A DNA stretch of 64,000 nt from WHSW01 sp963821025 (GCA_963821025.1 CAWGCG010000005.1:62001-126000); one strand, 5' to 3'; numbered from the stretch's first letter, positions 49,282-57,934 are shown. The notes: a model not told the origin generated them from the letters alone. A program made the numbers and translations.

Positions 49282-51039
49282 TCAGAAGAGCTCCGGGGTC
49301 AGGCCCTGGACGATCGGGCCGAGCAGCAGGGCGGGGAAGAAGGTGAGCGCGCCGACGATGATGATCACGCCGAGCAGGAGGACGACGAAGGTCGGCGTGT
49401 CGGTGCGAAAGGTGCCGGGGCCGGCCGGCGCGACGCGCTTGCCGGCGAGCGAGCCGGCGATCGCGAGCACGGCGATCATCACCGGGAAGCGTCCGGCGAA
49501 CATCGCGACGCCGCCGGTCACGTTTGCGAATGTGATCCCGTATGAGCCGACGTTGCCGGGCGCGTTCGGCTGCAGGAAGCCGGTGTAGCCGGCGAAGGCC
49601 GAGCCGTTGTTGTTGGCCTGCGAGACGAACGCATAGAGGGTCTCGGAGAACCCCTGTGGTCCGGGGTTGTAGATCGAGGGCGCGCCGTAGTCGGTGGCGA
49701 CCGCGAGCGCGGTCAGGCCGAGCACGCACAGCGGCATCACCAAGACGCCGATCAGGACCAGCTTGATCTCGCGCGCCTCGATCTTCTTGCCGAGGTACTC
49801 GGGCGTGCGCCCGACCATGAGCCCGGCGATGAAGACGGTGAGCAAGACGAACAGCAACATCCCGTAGAGCCCGGAGCCGACCCCGCCGAAGATCACCTCG
49901 CCGGTCATCATGTTCGCCAGCGGAACCGCGCCCCCGATCCCGGTCCAGGCGTCGTGGGCCGAGTTGACCGAGCCGTTGGACGCGTCGGTAGTGGCCGTCC
50001 CCCATTCGGCGCTGGCAACGATCCCGTTGCGCTGCTCCTTGCCCTCGAGGTTGCCGCCCGTGGTCCCGTCGGCGGCGGCGAGCTCGAGCCCGGCCTCCTT
50101 CTGCGCCGGCGAACCATTCTGCTCGGCCGCGTAGGAGACGGCGATTCCGGCGACCAGGAGCACGGCCATCGCCGCATAGAGCGCCCAGCCCTGGCGGCGG
50201 CTGCGGACCATGCGCCCGTAGGTGAACACGAGCCCGGCCGGGATCAGCAGGATGAAGAGCATCTCGACGAAGCCCGCGAACGCCGTCGGGTTCTCGAACG
50301 GGAAGGCCGAGTTGACGTTGAAGAAGCCGCCGCCGTTGGTGCCGAGCTGCTTGATCGCGATCTGCGAGGCGGCCGGGCCGAGCGCCAGCGTCTGCGAATC
50401 GCCGCCGAGGGTCTCGACGCCGACCGCGCCGCTGAAGGTCTGGATCACGCCCTGGGAGACGAGGATCAGCGCCCCGATCACCGCCAGAGGCAAGAGGATG
50501 TAGAGCAGCGTCCGCGTCGTGTCCTGCCAGAAGTTGCCGAGCACACTGCCGGCGCGGGCGCGAACCCCGCGAATCACCGCCGCCAGGACGGCCATACCGA
50601 CCGCGGCCGAGACGAAGTTCTGGACCGCGAGCCCGGTCATCTGCGAGAGGTAGGAGAGCGTCGTCTCGCCGCCGTAGAACTGCCAGTTCGTGTTGGTCAC
50701 GAACGAGGCGCTGGTGTTGAAGGTGACGTCCCAGGGCGCCGCGCCGAAGCCCTCCGGATTGAGCGGCAGGCTCCCCTGAATCCGGAGGAGCACGTAGAGG
50801 ACGAGCCAGAAGATCAAGCTGAAGACGATCACGGTCTTCGCGTAGGCCTTCCAGTCCTGCTCGACCCGGGCGCTCGGTCCCAGGAGCCGGTAGATACCGC
50901 GCTCGACCGGTCCCAACAGCCGGGTGAGCAGCAGACGCTCGCCGTCGTAGACGCGGGCCATGTAGTGGCCGAGCGGCACCGCGAGCACGGTCAGGACGAC
51001 GACGTAGAAGACGATCTGGAGCCAGCCCTGGGCGGTCAC
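49282..51039 (-). CDS. kdpA: Potassium-transporting ATPase subunit A
   Basis: A 585-residue, about ten-TM K+-selective subunit, the channel-like part of the Kdp pump. Four selectivity-loop regions are visible: TNTNWQFYGGE, LGTNGGGFFNVNSAFPFENPTAF, ANMMTGEVIFGGVGSGLYG and NNNGSAFAGY. The N-terminus LTVLAVPLGHYMARVYDGER is standard. It follows kdpF by 3 bases and kdpC begins one base after it. Confidence 0.97.
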   Translation of the reverse strand: MTAQGWLQIVFYVVVLTVLAVPLGHYMARVYDGERLLLTRLLGPVERGIYRLLGPSARVEQDWKAYAKTVIVFSLIFWLVLYVLLRIQGSLPLNPEGFGAAPWDVTFNTSASFVTNTNWQFYGGETTLSYLSQMTGLAVQNFVSAAVGMAVLAAVIRGVRARAGSVLGNFWQDTTRTLLYILLPLAVIGALILVSQGVIQTFSGAVGVETLGGDSQTLALGPAASQIAIKQLGTNGGGFFNVNSAFPFENPTAFAGFVEMLFILLIPAGLVFTYGRMVRSRRQGWALYAAMAVLLVAGIAVSYAAEQNGSPAQKEAGLELAAADGTTGGNLEGKEQRNGIVASAEWGTATTDASNGSVNSAHDAWTGIGGAVPLANMMTGEVIFGGVGSGLYGMLLFVLLTVFIAGLMVGRTPEYLGKKIEAREIKLVLIGVLVMPLCVLGLTALAVATDYGAPSIYNPGPQGFSETLYAFVSQANNNGSAFAGYTGFLQPNAPGNVGSYGITFANVTGGVAMFAGRFPVMIAVLAIAGSLAGKRVAPAGPGTFRTDTPTFVVLLLGVIIIVGALTFFPALLLGPIVQGLTPELF

Positions 51040-51042
51040 CGG

Positions 51043-51132
51043 CTAGAGCTCCTCGCCGCGAAACAGCGCGTAGAGCAGGTAAAGCGAGAGGGCCACGGCG
51101 ACGATCAGCCCGATCACCTCGGCGGCGCTCAT
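51043..51132 (-). CDS. kdpF: Potassium-transporting ATPase subunit F
   Basis: A 29-residue single-helix protein, MSAAEVIGLIVAVALSLYLL followed by YALFRGEEL. Position directly before kdpA and sequence match KdpF, a small lipid-exposed stabiliser of the Kdp complex. Its ATG overlaps the stop of the 26-residue ORF before it (ATGA), and kdpA starts 3 bases after its stop. Confidence 0.9.
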   Translation of the reverse strand: MSAAEVIGLIVAVALSLYLLYALFRGEEL

Positions 51133-51209
51133 ATGCGCTCGATGCCCTTGATCAGCGCGAGCATCAGCGCGAAGAAGGCAATCGCGATCGCAATCGAAAC
51201 GAGATCCAT
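51129..51209 (-). CDS. 26-residue membrane micropeptide in the kdp operon
   Basis: ATG 51209 to a TGA overlapping the kdpF start encodes MDLVSIAIAIAFFALMLALI plus KGIERI, one hydrophobic helix with a positive C-terminal end. It is tightly packed: its ATG lies one base after the stop of the gene before it, and it overlaps kdpF by 4 bases. The length and hydrophobicity resemble KdpF, and small ORFs occur upstream of kdpF in other Actinobacteria. A second KdpF-like subunit is plausible but inferred. Confidence 0.7.
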   Translation of the reverse strand: MDLVSIAIAIAFFALMLALIKGIERI

Positions 51210-51210
51210 C

Positions 51211-51717
51211 TCAGCTGCCGAGCGCGATCAGGATGGCCTCGAGCTCGTCGCGAAGCCCTGCGGCTTCGCTGCGCACCCAAAGCGGCGAGGCGCCGTCGGT
51301 GAGCAGGCGGCCGGCCGCGGCAATCCCCCGCGCCGCGGCCGGTCGATCGGAATCGAGCCAGTCGGCGAGCTCGCGGATCAGGGCGAGGTTGGCGCGCACG
51401 CTGGCAAGTGCGATCGGGGCGGCCGAGCCCCGCCGAGGCGCGCGCTCGGCCCGGTCGATCACACCACGGAAACCGTCGGCGAGCCTTCGTCGCTGACGCC
51501 GTGAGCTCAAGTGCTCGGCGCGGATTGCGAGCAGTCGATCGCTCAGCGGGTCGGCGCCGTCGGCCAGAGCCAGGTCGAGCCTCCGGCCGAAGACCGAAGC
51601 GAGGATCCGCTCGCGCCGAGCAGCCAATGCTGTCGGGCGCGCGGTTCTCGGCGACCGCCCCAAGCCTGCCAGCGGTGAGTGGTGGCGAACTTCCACATGC
51701 CAGATCGTGGAGGCCAT
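51211..51717 (-). CDS. Unrecognised protein between kdpE and kdpF
   Basis: A 168-residue protein I cannot assign. It is basic and helical: the N-terminal third is Arg/Ala-rich (RSPRTARPTALAARRERILASVFGRRLDLALADGADPLSDRLLAIRAEHLSSRRQRRRLADGFRGVID), then SVRANLALIRELADWLDSDRPAAARGIAAAGRLLTDGASPLWVRSEAAGLRDELEAILIAL. No membrane segment is visible. It lies 62 bases after kdpE and directly before the micropeptide, so it should be cotranscribed with the pump genes. The start is ATG 51717, but internal starts are possible. A Kdp-related regulatory role is inferred from position only. Confidence 0.65.
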   Translation of the reverse strand: MASTIWHVEVRHHSPLAGLGRSPRTARPTALAARRERILASVFGRRLDLALADGADPLSDRLLAIRAEHLSSRRQRRRLADGFRGVIDRAERAPRRGSAAPIALASVRANLALIRELADWLDSDRPAAARGIAAAGRLLTDGASPLWVRSEAAGLRDELEAILIALGS

Positions 51718-51779
51718 CGCGTCAAGTCCGTATCAAGACCTGCGCAGTTCCCATAAAGGTGCTGTGAAGATCGAGCGGA

Positions 51780-52463
51780 TCAGGGGTCGAACCGGTAGCC
51801 GATACCCGGGTCCGTGCGAATCAGCCGCCGTGAGCCCGCACCGGGCTCGACCTTGCGGCGCAGATTGGCGATGTGGACGCGCAGAACCTGGGTGTCGTCC
51901 TGGTAACCAGGGCCCCAGACCTCACGGAGCAGCGCCCGGTGGGTGAGCAAGCGCCCGCTGTTGAGAACGAGGTGGCGCAGGAGGTCATACTCGGTAGGGG
52001 TCAGGTGGATCTCCTCGCCGTCGCGGCTGACGCGGCGGGCCCCCAGGTCGACGACCAGCCCCTCGACCTCGATCAGCGGCGCCTCCAGCTCCGGGCCCGA
52101 GCGCCGTAACGCCGCGCGCAGCCGGGCGACCAGCTCATCCGGACCGAAGGGCTTGGTCACGTAATCGTCGGCGCCGGCGTCCAGGGCGCGAACCTTCTCG
52201 CGCTCGTCGCCGACGGCCGAGAGGACGATGATCGGCATCCGGCTCCACTCCCGAATCGAGCGGCACACCTCGACCCCGTCACCGTCGGGCAAGACCAGGT
52301 CGACGATCGCCGCCTCCGGCGGGCGCACCGCGACCGCATCGAGGGCCTCGCGGACGCTCATCGCCGGCACGACCTCGAACCCGGCGTCGCCGAGGACGAC
52401 GCGCAGCGCCCGCAGGATCTGCGCCTCGTCGTCGCAGATCAACACCCGGTCGCGGGCGCTCAC
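51780..52463 (-). CDS. kdpE: Response regulator KdpE
   Basis: A 227-residue OmpR-family regulator. Receiver domain: acidic pair Asp11-Asp12 (ICDDEAQ), phosphoacceptor Asp55 (IVDLVLPDGDG), Ser81 and the KPF motif (Lys103). The C-terminal winged helix reads IHLTPTEYDLLRHLVLNSGRLLTHRALLREVWGPGYQDDTQVLRVHIANLRRKVE, closely KdpE-like. It overlaps the kinase gene (stop of kinase at 52460) and should activate the kdp structural genes, which begin 62 bases downstream. Confidence 0.95.
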   Translation of the reverse strand: MSARDRVLICDDEAQILRALRVVLGDAGFEVVPAMSVREALDAVAVRPPEAAIVDLVLPDGDGVEVCRSIREWSRMPIIVLSAVGDEREKVRALDAGADDYVTKPFGPDELVARLRAALRRSGPELEAPLIEVEGLVVDLGARRVSRDGEEIHLTPTEYDLLRHLVLNSGRLLTHRALLREVWGPGYQDDTQVLRVHIANLRRKVEPGAGSRRLIRTDPGIGYRFDP

Positions 52464-53866
52464 CCCGACCGATCCCGCGCCAAGCCCGCGGGGGTCGCGG
52501 GCAGCTCGCTCACCGGCAGCTGGATCGTGAAGGTCGCGCCCTGCCCGGGCAGTGACTGCGCTCGCAGGCTGCCGCCGTTGGCCTCGACGAAGCCCCGCGC
52601 GATCGCCAATCCGAGGCCCGTGTGGCCGCTGCGCTCGCCGGCGATGTGAAACGGCTCGAAGATCCGTTCGAGCTCCTCTCGCGCAATCCCCGGGCCGCGG
52701 TCGGAGACTCGAATCGCCACCTGTGGGCCGATGCGCTGGGCGCTGATCGTCACCGGCTCGGTGCCGGCAAAGCGGGTGGCGTTCTCGAGCACGTTGGCGA
52801 GCGCCCGTTCGAGCTGGGTGGCGTCGACCTCGAACATCGGCAGGTCCGGTTCGATCGAGATCTCGAAGCCCGCGGGTGGCGGGTGGCTGGAGGCGATCAC
52901 CGAATCGATCAGCTCCTCCGCCGAGGACCAGTCGGTGCGCGGCTCGAGCTGCCCACCCTGTAGGCGGGAGAGATCGAGCAAGTTGTCGACCAGACGGGTG
53001 AGCCGTTCGCTTTCGGTTGCGATCACCGCGAGCAGCTCCTCGCGGGCTTCCTCACTCAAGGTCGGCGACCGCAGACCGGCGGCGGAGGCGGTGATCGCGG
53101 TCAACGGCGAGCGAAGATCGTGGGAGACCGAGCGCAGAAGGGCGGTCTTGACGACGTTGGCGCGGCGCAGTGCCCGCGTCTCGATCACCTGCGCCTCCAG
53201 ACCCTCCCGGTCTCGTGCGGCGGTCAGCAGCGTCTCCAGGCTCGGCACCACGCGACGCTCGAGCGTCGCGACCAGCTCGGGCTCGGTCTCGCGGGGCACG
53301 GCGACGGTTCCCGCGCGCTGACCCGCGACGATGATCGGCAGCGCTCGCCGACGTTGGTCGCTGTCGCTCCAGCCGGTCTCGACCGCCACCCACGGCAGCT
53401 CGAACGCCTTGGCGATCCGCTGGCCGACGACGCGCAACGAGTCCTCCATGCTCTCGCCGCCCAGGAGCACGCGCGCCATCTCGGCGGTCAGGTCGGCCTC
53501 GCGGCGGCGGCGCTCGGCCTCCCCGGCGCGCGCCCGGGCGGTCCCGGCCAGGGTTGAGGTGACCACCGCGGCGATCAGAAAGACGACCAGGGCGACCCAG
53601 TTCTCCTCCTGGGCGATCGTGAAGCGGCCGGTCGGCGGGATGTGAAACCAGTTGAACGCAGCGGCGCTCAGCAGCGAGGCACCGACCCCGTAGGTCAGTC
53701 CCCAGTAGGTCGAGATCAGCAGCACCGGGAGCAGGTAGAGGACTCCCGCGGCCTCCACCGGCATCACCCCCCGCAGGGCGTAGATCAGCGCGGTGACCGC
53801 CGCTACGCTGAGCACCGCGGCGGCGATCCCGAGGCCCGGTGAGCGCATGAAGGAGCGTTGCGGCAT
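52460..53866 (-). CDS. KdpD C-terminal half: membrane histidine kinase
   Basis: A 468-residue sensor kinase corresponding to the DUF4118-GAF-HisKA-HATPase part of KdpD without the N-terminal KdpD/Usp domains. Four transmembrane helices lie within residues 12-108. A GAF-like region follows, then His249 in SVSHDLRSPLTAITASAAGLRSP, and the ATPase lobe has LVDNLLDLSRLQGGQLEP, NVLENATRFAG, VSDRGPGIAREELERIFEPF and GHTGLGLAIARGFVEANGG. It overlaps kdpE by 4 bases. The missing sensor half is encoded separately at 45437-46567, so KdpD is split here. Confidence 0.9.
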   Translation of the reverse strand: MPQRSFMRSPGLGIAAAVLSVAAVTALIYALRGVMPVEAAGVLYLLPVLLISTYWGLTYGVGASLLSAAAFNWFHIPPTGRFTIAQEENWVALVVFLIAAVVTSTLAGTARARAGEAERRRREADLTAEMARVLLGGESMEDSLRVVGQRIAKAFELPWVAVETGWSDSDQRRRALPIIVAGQRAGTVAVPRETEPELVATLERRVVPSLETLLTAARDREGLEAQVIETRALRRANVVKTALLRSVSHDLRSPLTAITASAAGLRSPTLSEEAREELLAVIATESERLTRLVDNLLDLSRLQGGQLEPRTDWSSAEELIDSVIASSHPPPAGFEISIEPDLPMFEVDATQLERALANVLENATRFAGTEPVTISAQRIGPQVAIRVSDRGPGIAREELERIFEPFHIAGERSGHTGLGLAIARGFVEANGGSLRAQSLPGQGATFTIQLPVSELPATPAGLARDRSG

Positions 53867-53947
53867 CGAAGGCAGTCCCGCAGCGCAGCCTAGTCCGAGC
53901 GCTCCCGACCGGTCATACGCCTTTCAACAGCGGGCGCCGCCGACTGG

Positions 53948-54172
53948 TCAGATCTTCAGCAGGACGAGGGTGTTGAGGACGAACAGGATCGCGAAGAAGA
54001 TCGTCCAGCGATCGAGGTTTCGCTCGACCAAAGAGCCGCCGCCGAACGAGCCGCCGCCCGAGCCGATCCCGAAGGCGCCCGAGAGGCCGGAGTCCTTGCC
54101 CGAATGCAGCAGCACCAGGAAGATCAGGATCGCCGAGATCAGGACCTGGACGACGTTGAGGACGCTTTCCAT
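53948..54172 (-). CDS. secG: Preprotein translocase subunit SecG
   Basis: A 74-residue protein with two membrane helices (VLNVVQVLISAILIFLVLLHSGKDSGLSGAFG, and RWTIFFAILFVLNTLVLLKI) separated by a Gly/Ser-rich loop, the usual SecG layout. It is an accessory subunit of the SecYEG channel. It follows the CcmI-like gene on the same strand after 30 bases. Confidence 0.88.
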   Translation of the reverse strand: MESVLNVVQVLISAILIFLVLLHSGKDSGLSGAFGIGSGGGSFGGGSLVERNLDRWTIFFAILFVLNTLVLLKI

Positions 54173-54202
54173 GGCGCGGCAGTTTAGAGAGGTGGCCGCG
54201 GG

Positions 54203-54478
54203 CTAAGAGCCTTCGGCGTCGATCCGCTGCAGGACCTCGATCGCCTCGCGGCGAAGCTCGGCGTCGAGGCGAGCCCAATCGGCTTCCGAGAGCTTGCCCT
54301 GGGCGCGATCGAGCTCGGCATCACGGATCTGGCGGTAAAGCGCCTCCTTGCGGGCCTCGAGGTCGGCACGCTCGGGGTCCTGGGGCGGATCGGGCGCCGC
54401 GCCGACGGCGCGCCGAAGCGGCGCCGCAACGAATACCGCGAGCGCAGCCAAGATCAGCACGGCGAGCACGATCTCCAC
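54203..54478 (-). CDS. CcmI-like cytochrome c biogenesis protein (N-terminal part)
   Basis: A 91-residue protein with one N-terminal membrane helix (IVLAVLILAALAVFVAAPLRRAV) and a charged coiled segment (LEARKEALYRQIRDAELDRAQGKLSEADWARLDAELRREAIEVLQRID). This matches the CycH/CcmI N-terminal region; the TPR domain of full CcmI is absent, which is common outside Proteobacteria. It lies 27 bases after ccmF and likely assists apocytochrome delivery or heme ligation. Confidence 0.78.
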   Translation of the reverse strand: MEIVLAVLILAALAVFVAAPLRRAVGAAPDPPQDPERADLEARKEALYRQIRDAELDRAQGKLSEADWARLDAELRREAIEVLQRIDAEGS

Positions 54479-54505
54479 GGGACGGAGGCTAGATCGAGAG
54501 CGCGA

Positions 54506-56713
54506 TCAGGCTCGCTCGAGCTCGCGCGCGAGCCGCGCCGCATAGACGTCGGAGACGCGCCGGCGGCGCGCCTCGGGCACCGGCCAGACCGCGATCAGTC
54601 CGCCGATCACCGCGATCCCGCCGCCGAGCCAGATCCAGATCACGAGCGGGTTCACGTTGATGCGGAAGTCGACCGGCAGCGGGCGGGCGATATAGAGCGC
54701 CGCCAGATTGGCGATCGCCTCGCCCTGGCGGTCGGTGAAGCTGCGCATCGCCTCGACCTGGCCCGAGGTCGGGCCCTCGGGCCCGACCTCGGGTAGGCTG
54801 CGCTCGAGCCGGCGATCGACCCCGGCGATCACCTCGTCGAGCGGGGTCAGGTCGGGGCGCATCGCCGTCCACAGATCGCCGCTGGCCTGCTCGCGCCGGC
54901 CGACCTCGCTGGTCGCCTCGCCCTCGAAGAAGCCGGCGATCGTGCCGTCGCCCGTGCTCGAGTAATAGTCACGAGACGGGGTCAGGGTCGCGTAGTCCTC
55001 GCCGTCGCGACGGACGGCGAGCACCGAACCGAAGCTGAGCCGCTGCTCCTCCGGATCGATCGCGGAGGTCGGCTTCACGTAGGTGACCTGATAGTCGCCG
55101 ACCGCGCCCGACTGACCCGGCAACAAGCGCAGATCGGCGCTGGTCTGAAAGCTCGACGAGGCGGCCACCGCGATCATCGTCACCGCGAAGCCGGCGTGAA
55201 CGATGTAACCGCCGTAGCGCCTCCGGTTGCGGCGAAACACGCGGCTCATCGCGCCCAGCCGGCCGCCGCCCGAGAGCGTCCGCTGGGCCCCGGCGCCGCG
55301 CCAGAACTCCGCCACCAAGGCCGCCAGGGAGAAGAACGCGAAGGCGAACAGGACCAGCGCCAGCGGCGCCTCGGGCGCGTCGGTGAACGCCGCCAGCGCC
55401 GCGGTCGCGAGCGCCGCGGTCGCCAGCGGCCAGCGGACCAGCCGCCAGAGCGAGCCGACGCTGATCCGCCGCCAGGCGAGCATCGGCCCGATCCCGGTGA
55501 ACAGGACCAGCAGGATCGCCAGCGGGGCGGTGTAGCGGTCGAACCAGGGCGAGCCCAGCGACGACTTCTCGCCGGTGACCGCCTCGGAGATCAAGGGGAA
55601 GAAGGTGCCCCAGAAGATCACCACGCAGAGGCCGACCAAGAGCAGGTTGTTGATTAGGAACACCGACTCGCGTGAGGCCAGCGACTCGATCCGGCGCTCC
55701 GAGCGCAGCTCGGAAAGGCGCGAGACGATCAGCGCCGCGGAGCCGATCACGACCACGGCGATCAGCCCCAGCAGCGGCCCGCCCACGGTCGAGGCGCCGA
55801 ACGCGTGAATCGACTCGAGGATGCCCGAGCGCACCAGGAAGGTGCCGAGCAGCGCCAGGGTGAAGGTTCCGACGATCAGCGAGACGTTCCAGACCTTGAG
55901 CATGCCGCGGCGCTCCTGGACCATGACCGAGTGCAGGAAGGCGGTGCCGAGTAGCCACGGCATCAGCGAGGCGTTCTCGACCGCGTCCCAGCCCCAGTAA
56001 CCGCCCCAGCCGAGCTCCGAGTAAGACCAGCGTGCCCCGAGCAGGACCCCGACGGTGAGAAAGAGCCAGGCGATCAGGGCGAAGCGGCGAGTCGAGCGGA
56101 TCCAGCTCGCGTCGAGGCGCCGGCTGACCAGCGCCCCGATCGCGAACGCGAACGGGATCGAGAACAGCACATAGCCCGAGTAGAGCATCGGCGGGTGGAT
56201 CGCCATCGCCGGATGGCGCAACAGCGGGGTCAGCCCGGCGCCCTCTACCGGGGCTGGATCGAGGCGCGCGAACGGGCCGGCGCCGTCGGCGAACAACATC
56301 AGGGCGGTGAAGAAGAGGGCGAGGCCGGCGAGCACCGCGGTCGCGTAGGGGACGACGTCGCGGTGGCGCTTGCGGGTCGCGAACAAGACCCCGCTGGAGG
56401 CGATCGAGAGCACCCAGGCCCAGAGCAGCAGGGAGCCTCCCTGGCTCGACCAAAGCGCGGTCAGCTTGTAGCCGAGCGGGGTAGTGGTCGAGGAGTGATC
56501 GGCGACCAGCGCGACTGAGAAGTCCGAGCGAACGAAGGCGGCCTCGAGCACGATCACGCTGACGGTGAGCAGCGCGCAGAGCGCGTAGATCGCACGGCGA
56601 GACGAGTCGACCAGGCGACGGTCCGAGCGCCGCGCCCCGAGCAGCGCCGCGCCCGCGGCGTAGACGCAGGCGAACGGTGCGGCGATCAGGCAGGCCGCGC
56701 CGAGCTCAACCAT
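54506..56713 (-). CDS. ccmF: Heme lyase CcmF/NrfE
   Basis: A 735-residue, multi-TM heme lyase that attaches heme to apocytochrome c outside the membrane. The WWD motif is WGGYWGWDAVENASLMPW, about residues 236-253. Further conserved stretches: LWSSQGGSLLLWAW, HPAMAIHPPMLYSGY, and LLGTFLVRSGILESIHAF. A large external domain follows near the C-terminus (SSFQTSADLRLLPGQSGAVGDYQVTYV). It follows ccmE by 21 bases. CcmA-D and CcmG/H are not in the window. Confidence 0.95.
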   Translation of the reverse strand: MVELGAACLIAAPFACVYAAGAALLGARRSDRRLVDSSRRAIYALCALLTVSVIVLEAAFVRSDFSVALVADHSSTTTPLGYKLTALWSSQGGSLLLWAWVLSIASSGVLFATRKRHRDVVPYATAVLAGLALFFTALMLFADGAGPFARLDPAPVEGAGLTPLLRHPAMAIHPPMLYSGYVLFSIPFAFAIGALVSRRLDASWIRSTRRFALIAWLFLTVGVLLGARWSYSELGWGGYWGWDAVENASLMPWLLGTAFLHSVMVQERRGMLKVWNVSLIVGTFTLALLGTFLVRSGILESIHAFGASTVGGPLLGLIAVVVIGSAALIVSRLSELRSERRIESLASRESVFLINNLLLVGLCVVIFWGTFFPLISEAVTGEKSSLGSPWFDRYTAPLAILLVLFTGIGPMLAWRRISVGSLWRLVRWPLATAALATAALAAFTDAPEAPLALVLFAFAFFSLAALVAEFWRGAGAQRTLSGGGRLGAMSRVFRRNRRRYGGYIVHAGFAVTMIAVAASSSFQTSADLRLLPGQSGAVGDYQVTYVKPTSAIDPEEQRLSFGSVLAVRRDGEDYATLTPSRDYYSSTGDGTIAGFFEGEATSEVGRREQASGDLWTAMRPDLTPLDEVIAGVDRRLERSLPEVGPEGPTSGQVEAMRSFTDRQGEAIANLAALYIARPLPVDFRINVNPLVIWIWLGGGIAVIGGLIAVWPVPEARRRRVSDVYAARLARELERA

Positions 56714-56734
56714 CGCCGGCTCTCGCGCTGAGGC

Positions 56735-57154
56735 TCACTCGAAGATGACGTTGGTGTCGTCCTTGACCTGATCCGAGAACTTCGACGGGCACTTGGTGAT
56801 CAGGGTGTCCTTTTCGCCGACGAAGACGCCGTCGCTGACGGTTCCCGAGACGATCACCTCGCGACCCTCGCGAAACGGGTCGGGGATCGTGCCCTCATAG
56901 GTCACCGGGATCGTCGAGGCGGGGTCGTCGCGATCGGCGACCTCGAACTCGAGCTCGGTGCCCTGGTGGGAAACCGAGCCCTCGGCGACGGTCCCGGTGA
57001 GGTCGTAGTTGCCGCCGCTGACGCCGGCCAGCTCGGACGGCTCCTTTGCCTCGCTGGAGGCGCTGAAGGAGGTGTAGATCAGGCCCACGGCCAGCAGCAC
57101 CGCCGCGCTGAGCGCGACGATCAACCTGATCCGGCGCTTTCGATCGGGGTCCAT
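56735..57154 (-). CDS. ccmE: Heme chaperone CcmE, Cys-type variant
   Basis: A 139-residue protein with an N-terminal anchor (LIVALSAAVLLAVGLIYTSFSAS) and an external OB-fold (YDLTGTVAEGSVSHQGTELEFEVADRDDPASTIPVTYEGTIPDPFREGREVIVSGTVSDGVFVGEKDTLITKCPSKF). In most CcmE the heme is bound by His in HxxxY; here the position is Cys122 with CPSKF, and Phe126 replaces the Tyr. CxxxY-type CcmE is known in some archaea and deltaproteobacteria. It should shuttle heme from CcmC/ABC to CcmF. It is the first gene of the ccmE-ccmF-ccmI-secG row. Confidence 0.88.
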   Translation of the reverse strand: MDPDRKRRIRLIVALSAAVLLAVGLIYTSFSASSEAKEPSELAGVSGGNYDLTGTVAEGSVSHQGTELEFEVADRDDPASTIPVTYEGTIPDPFREGREVIVSGTVSDGVFVGEKDTLITKCPSKFSDQVKDDTNVIFE

Positions 57155-57203
57155 GAAGCTCGCCCCTGATTATGGCGATCCGGGTCCGCTAACTTGGCGC
57201 CTC

Positions 57204-57914
57204 ATGGCCGACGACCCTGTCCTGCTGATCACCGGCGCCTCCAGCGGAATCGGCGCGGCGACGGCGCGAGCCGCAGCCGAGCGCGGGTATCGGCTCGTGC
57301 TCGGCGCCCGCAGCGAGGACAAGCTCGCCGAGCTGGCCGCCGAGCTCGGTGGCGATCAACGGGCGCTCGCGGTTCGCTGCGACGTCACCGAATGGTCTGA
57401 CAACGAGCGGATCGTGGCGGCCGCCGTCGAGGCCCACGGCGGCATCGACGCCGTCTTTGCCAACGCCGGCTTCGGCGCCACCCGCGGTTTCTTGGAGGAG
57501 TCGCCCGAGCAATGGCGCTCGATGGTGCTCACCAACGTGCTCGGGGTCGCCTATACGATCCGCGCCACCCTCCCCCACCTGCTCGAGCGCGGCGCCGGCC
57601 ACTACCTGATCACGAGCTCGGTCGCCGGGCGCCGGGCGCTACCAGGATCACTCTACGCGGCGACCAAGTTTGCGGTCACCGCGATCGGCGAGTCGCTGCG
57701 CGCCGAGCTGCGGACGATGCACGACGCCAACAAGATCCGCACCACGCTGATCGAGCCGGGAATGGTCGACACGCCGTTCTTCGACAATCGGCCCGGCCCC
57801 GACAAGGCGCTCCACGACGAGGACATCGCCAACGCGGCGATCTACGCGCTCTCTCAGCCCGAGCACGTCGACGTCAACGAGATCCTGATCCGCCCGAGCT
57901 CGCAGCCGGCCTGA
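57204..57914 (+). CDS. Short-chain dehydrogenase/reductase
   Basis: A 236-residue SDR: TGASSGIGAATARAAAERGY binds NAD(P); NAGFG at about 88; Ser in ITSSVAGRRALPGS, Tyr/Lys in YAATKFAV complete the catalytic set. It resembles YdfG-like serine/3-hydroxy acid dehydrogenases (EPGMVDTPFF near the end) and is soluble. ATG 57204 is used; the frame from 57153 would overlap ccmE. The substrate is not known. It converges with the glutathione peroxidase gene. Confidence 0.88.
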   Translation: MADDPVLLITGASSGIGAATARAAAERGYRLVLGARSEDKLAELAAELGGDQRALAVRCDVTEWSDNERIVAAAVEAHGGIDAVFANAGFGATRGFLEESPEQWRSMVLTNVLGVAYTIRATLPHLLERGAGHYLITSSVAGRRALPGSLYAATKFAVTAIGESLRAELRTMHDANKIRTTLIEPGMVDTPFFDNRPGPDKALHDEDIANAAIYALSQPEHVDVNEILIRPSSQPA

Positions 57915-57934
57915 TCGAAGACGTAGTTCGCCGC

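Noticed and set aside
51718..51779. Possible KdpE binding site in the kdpE/unknown-gene gap (TTCACA...TTTATG-like sequence)
   Set aside because: The resemblance to the E. coli KdpE site is loose and the actinobacterial consensus is not known to me.
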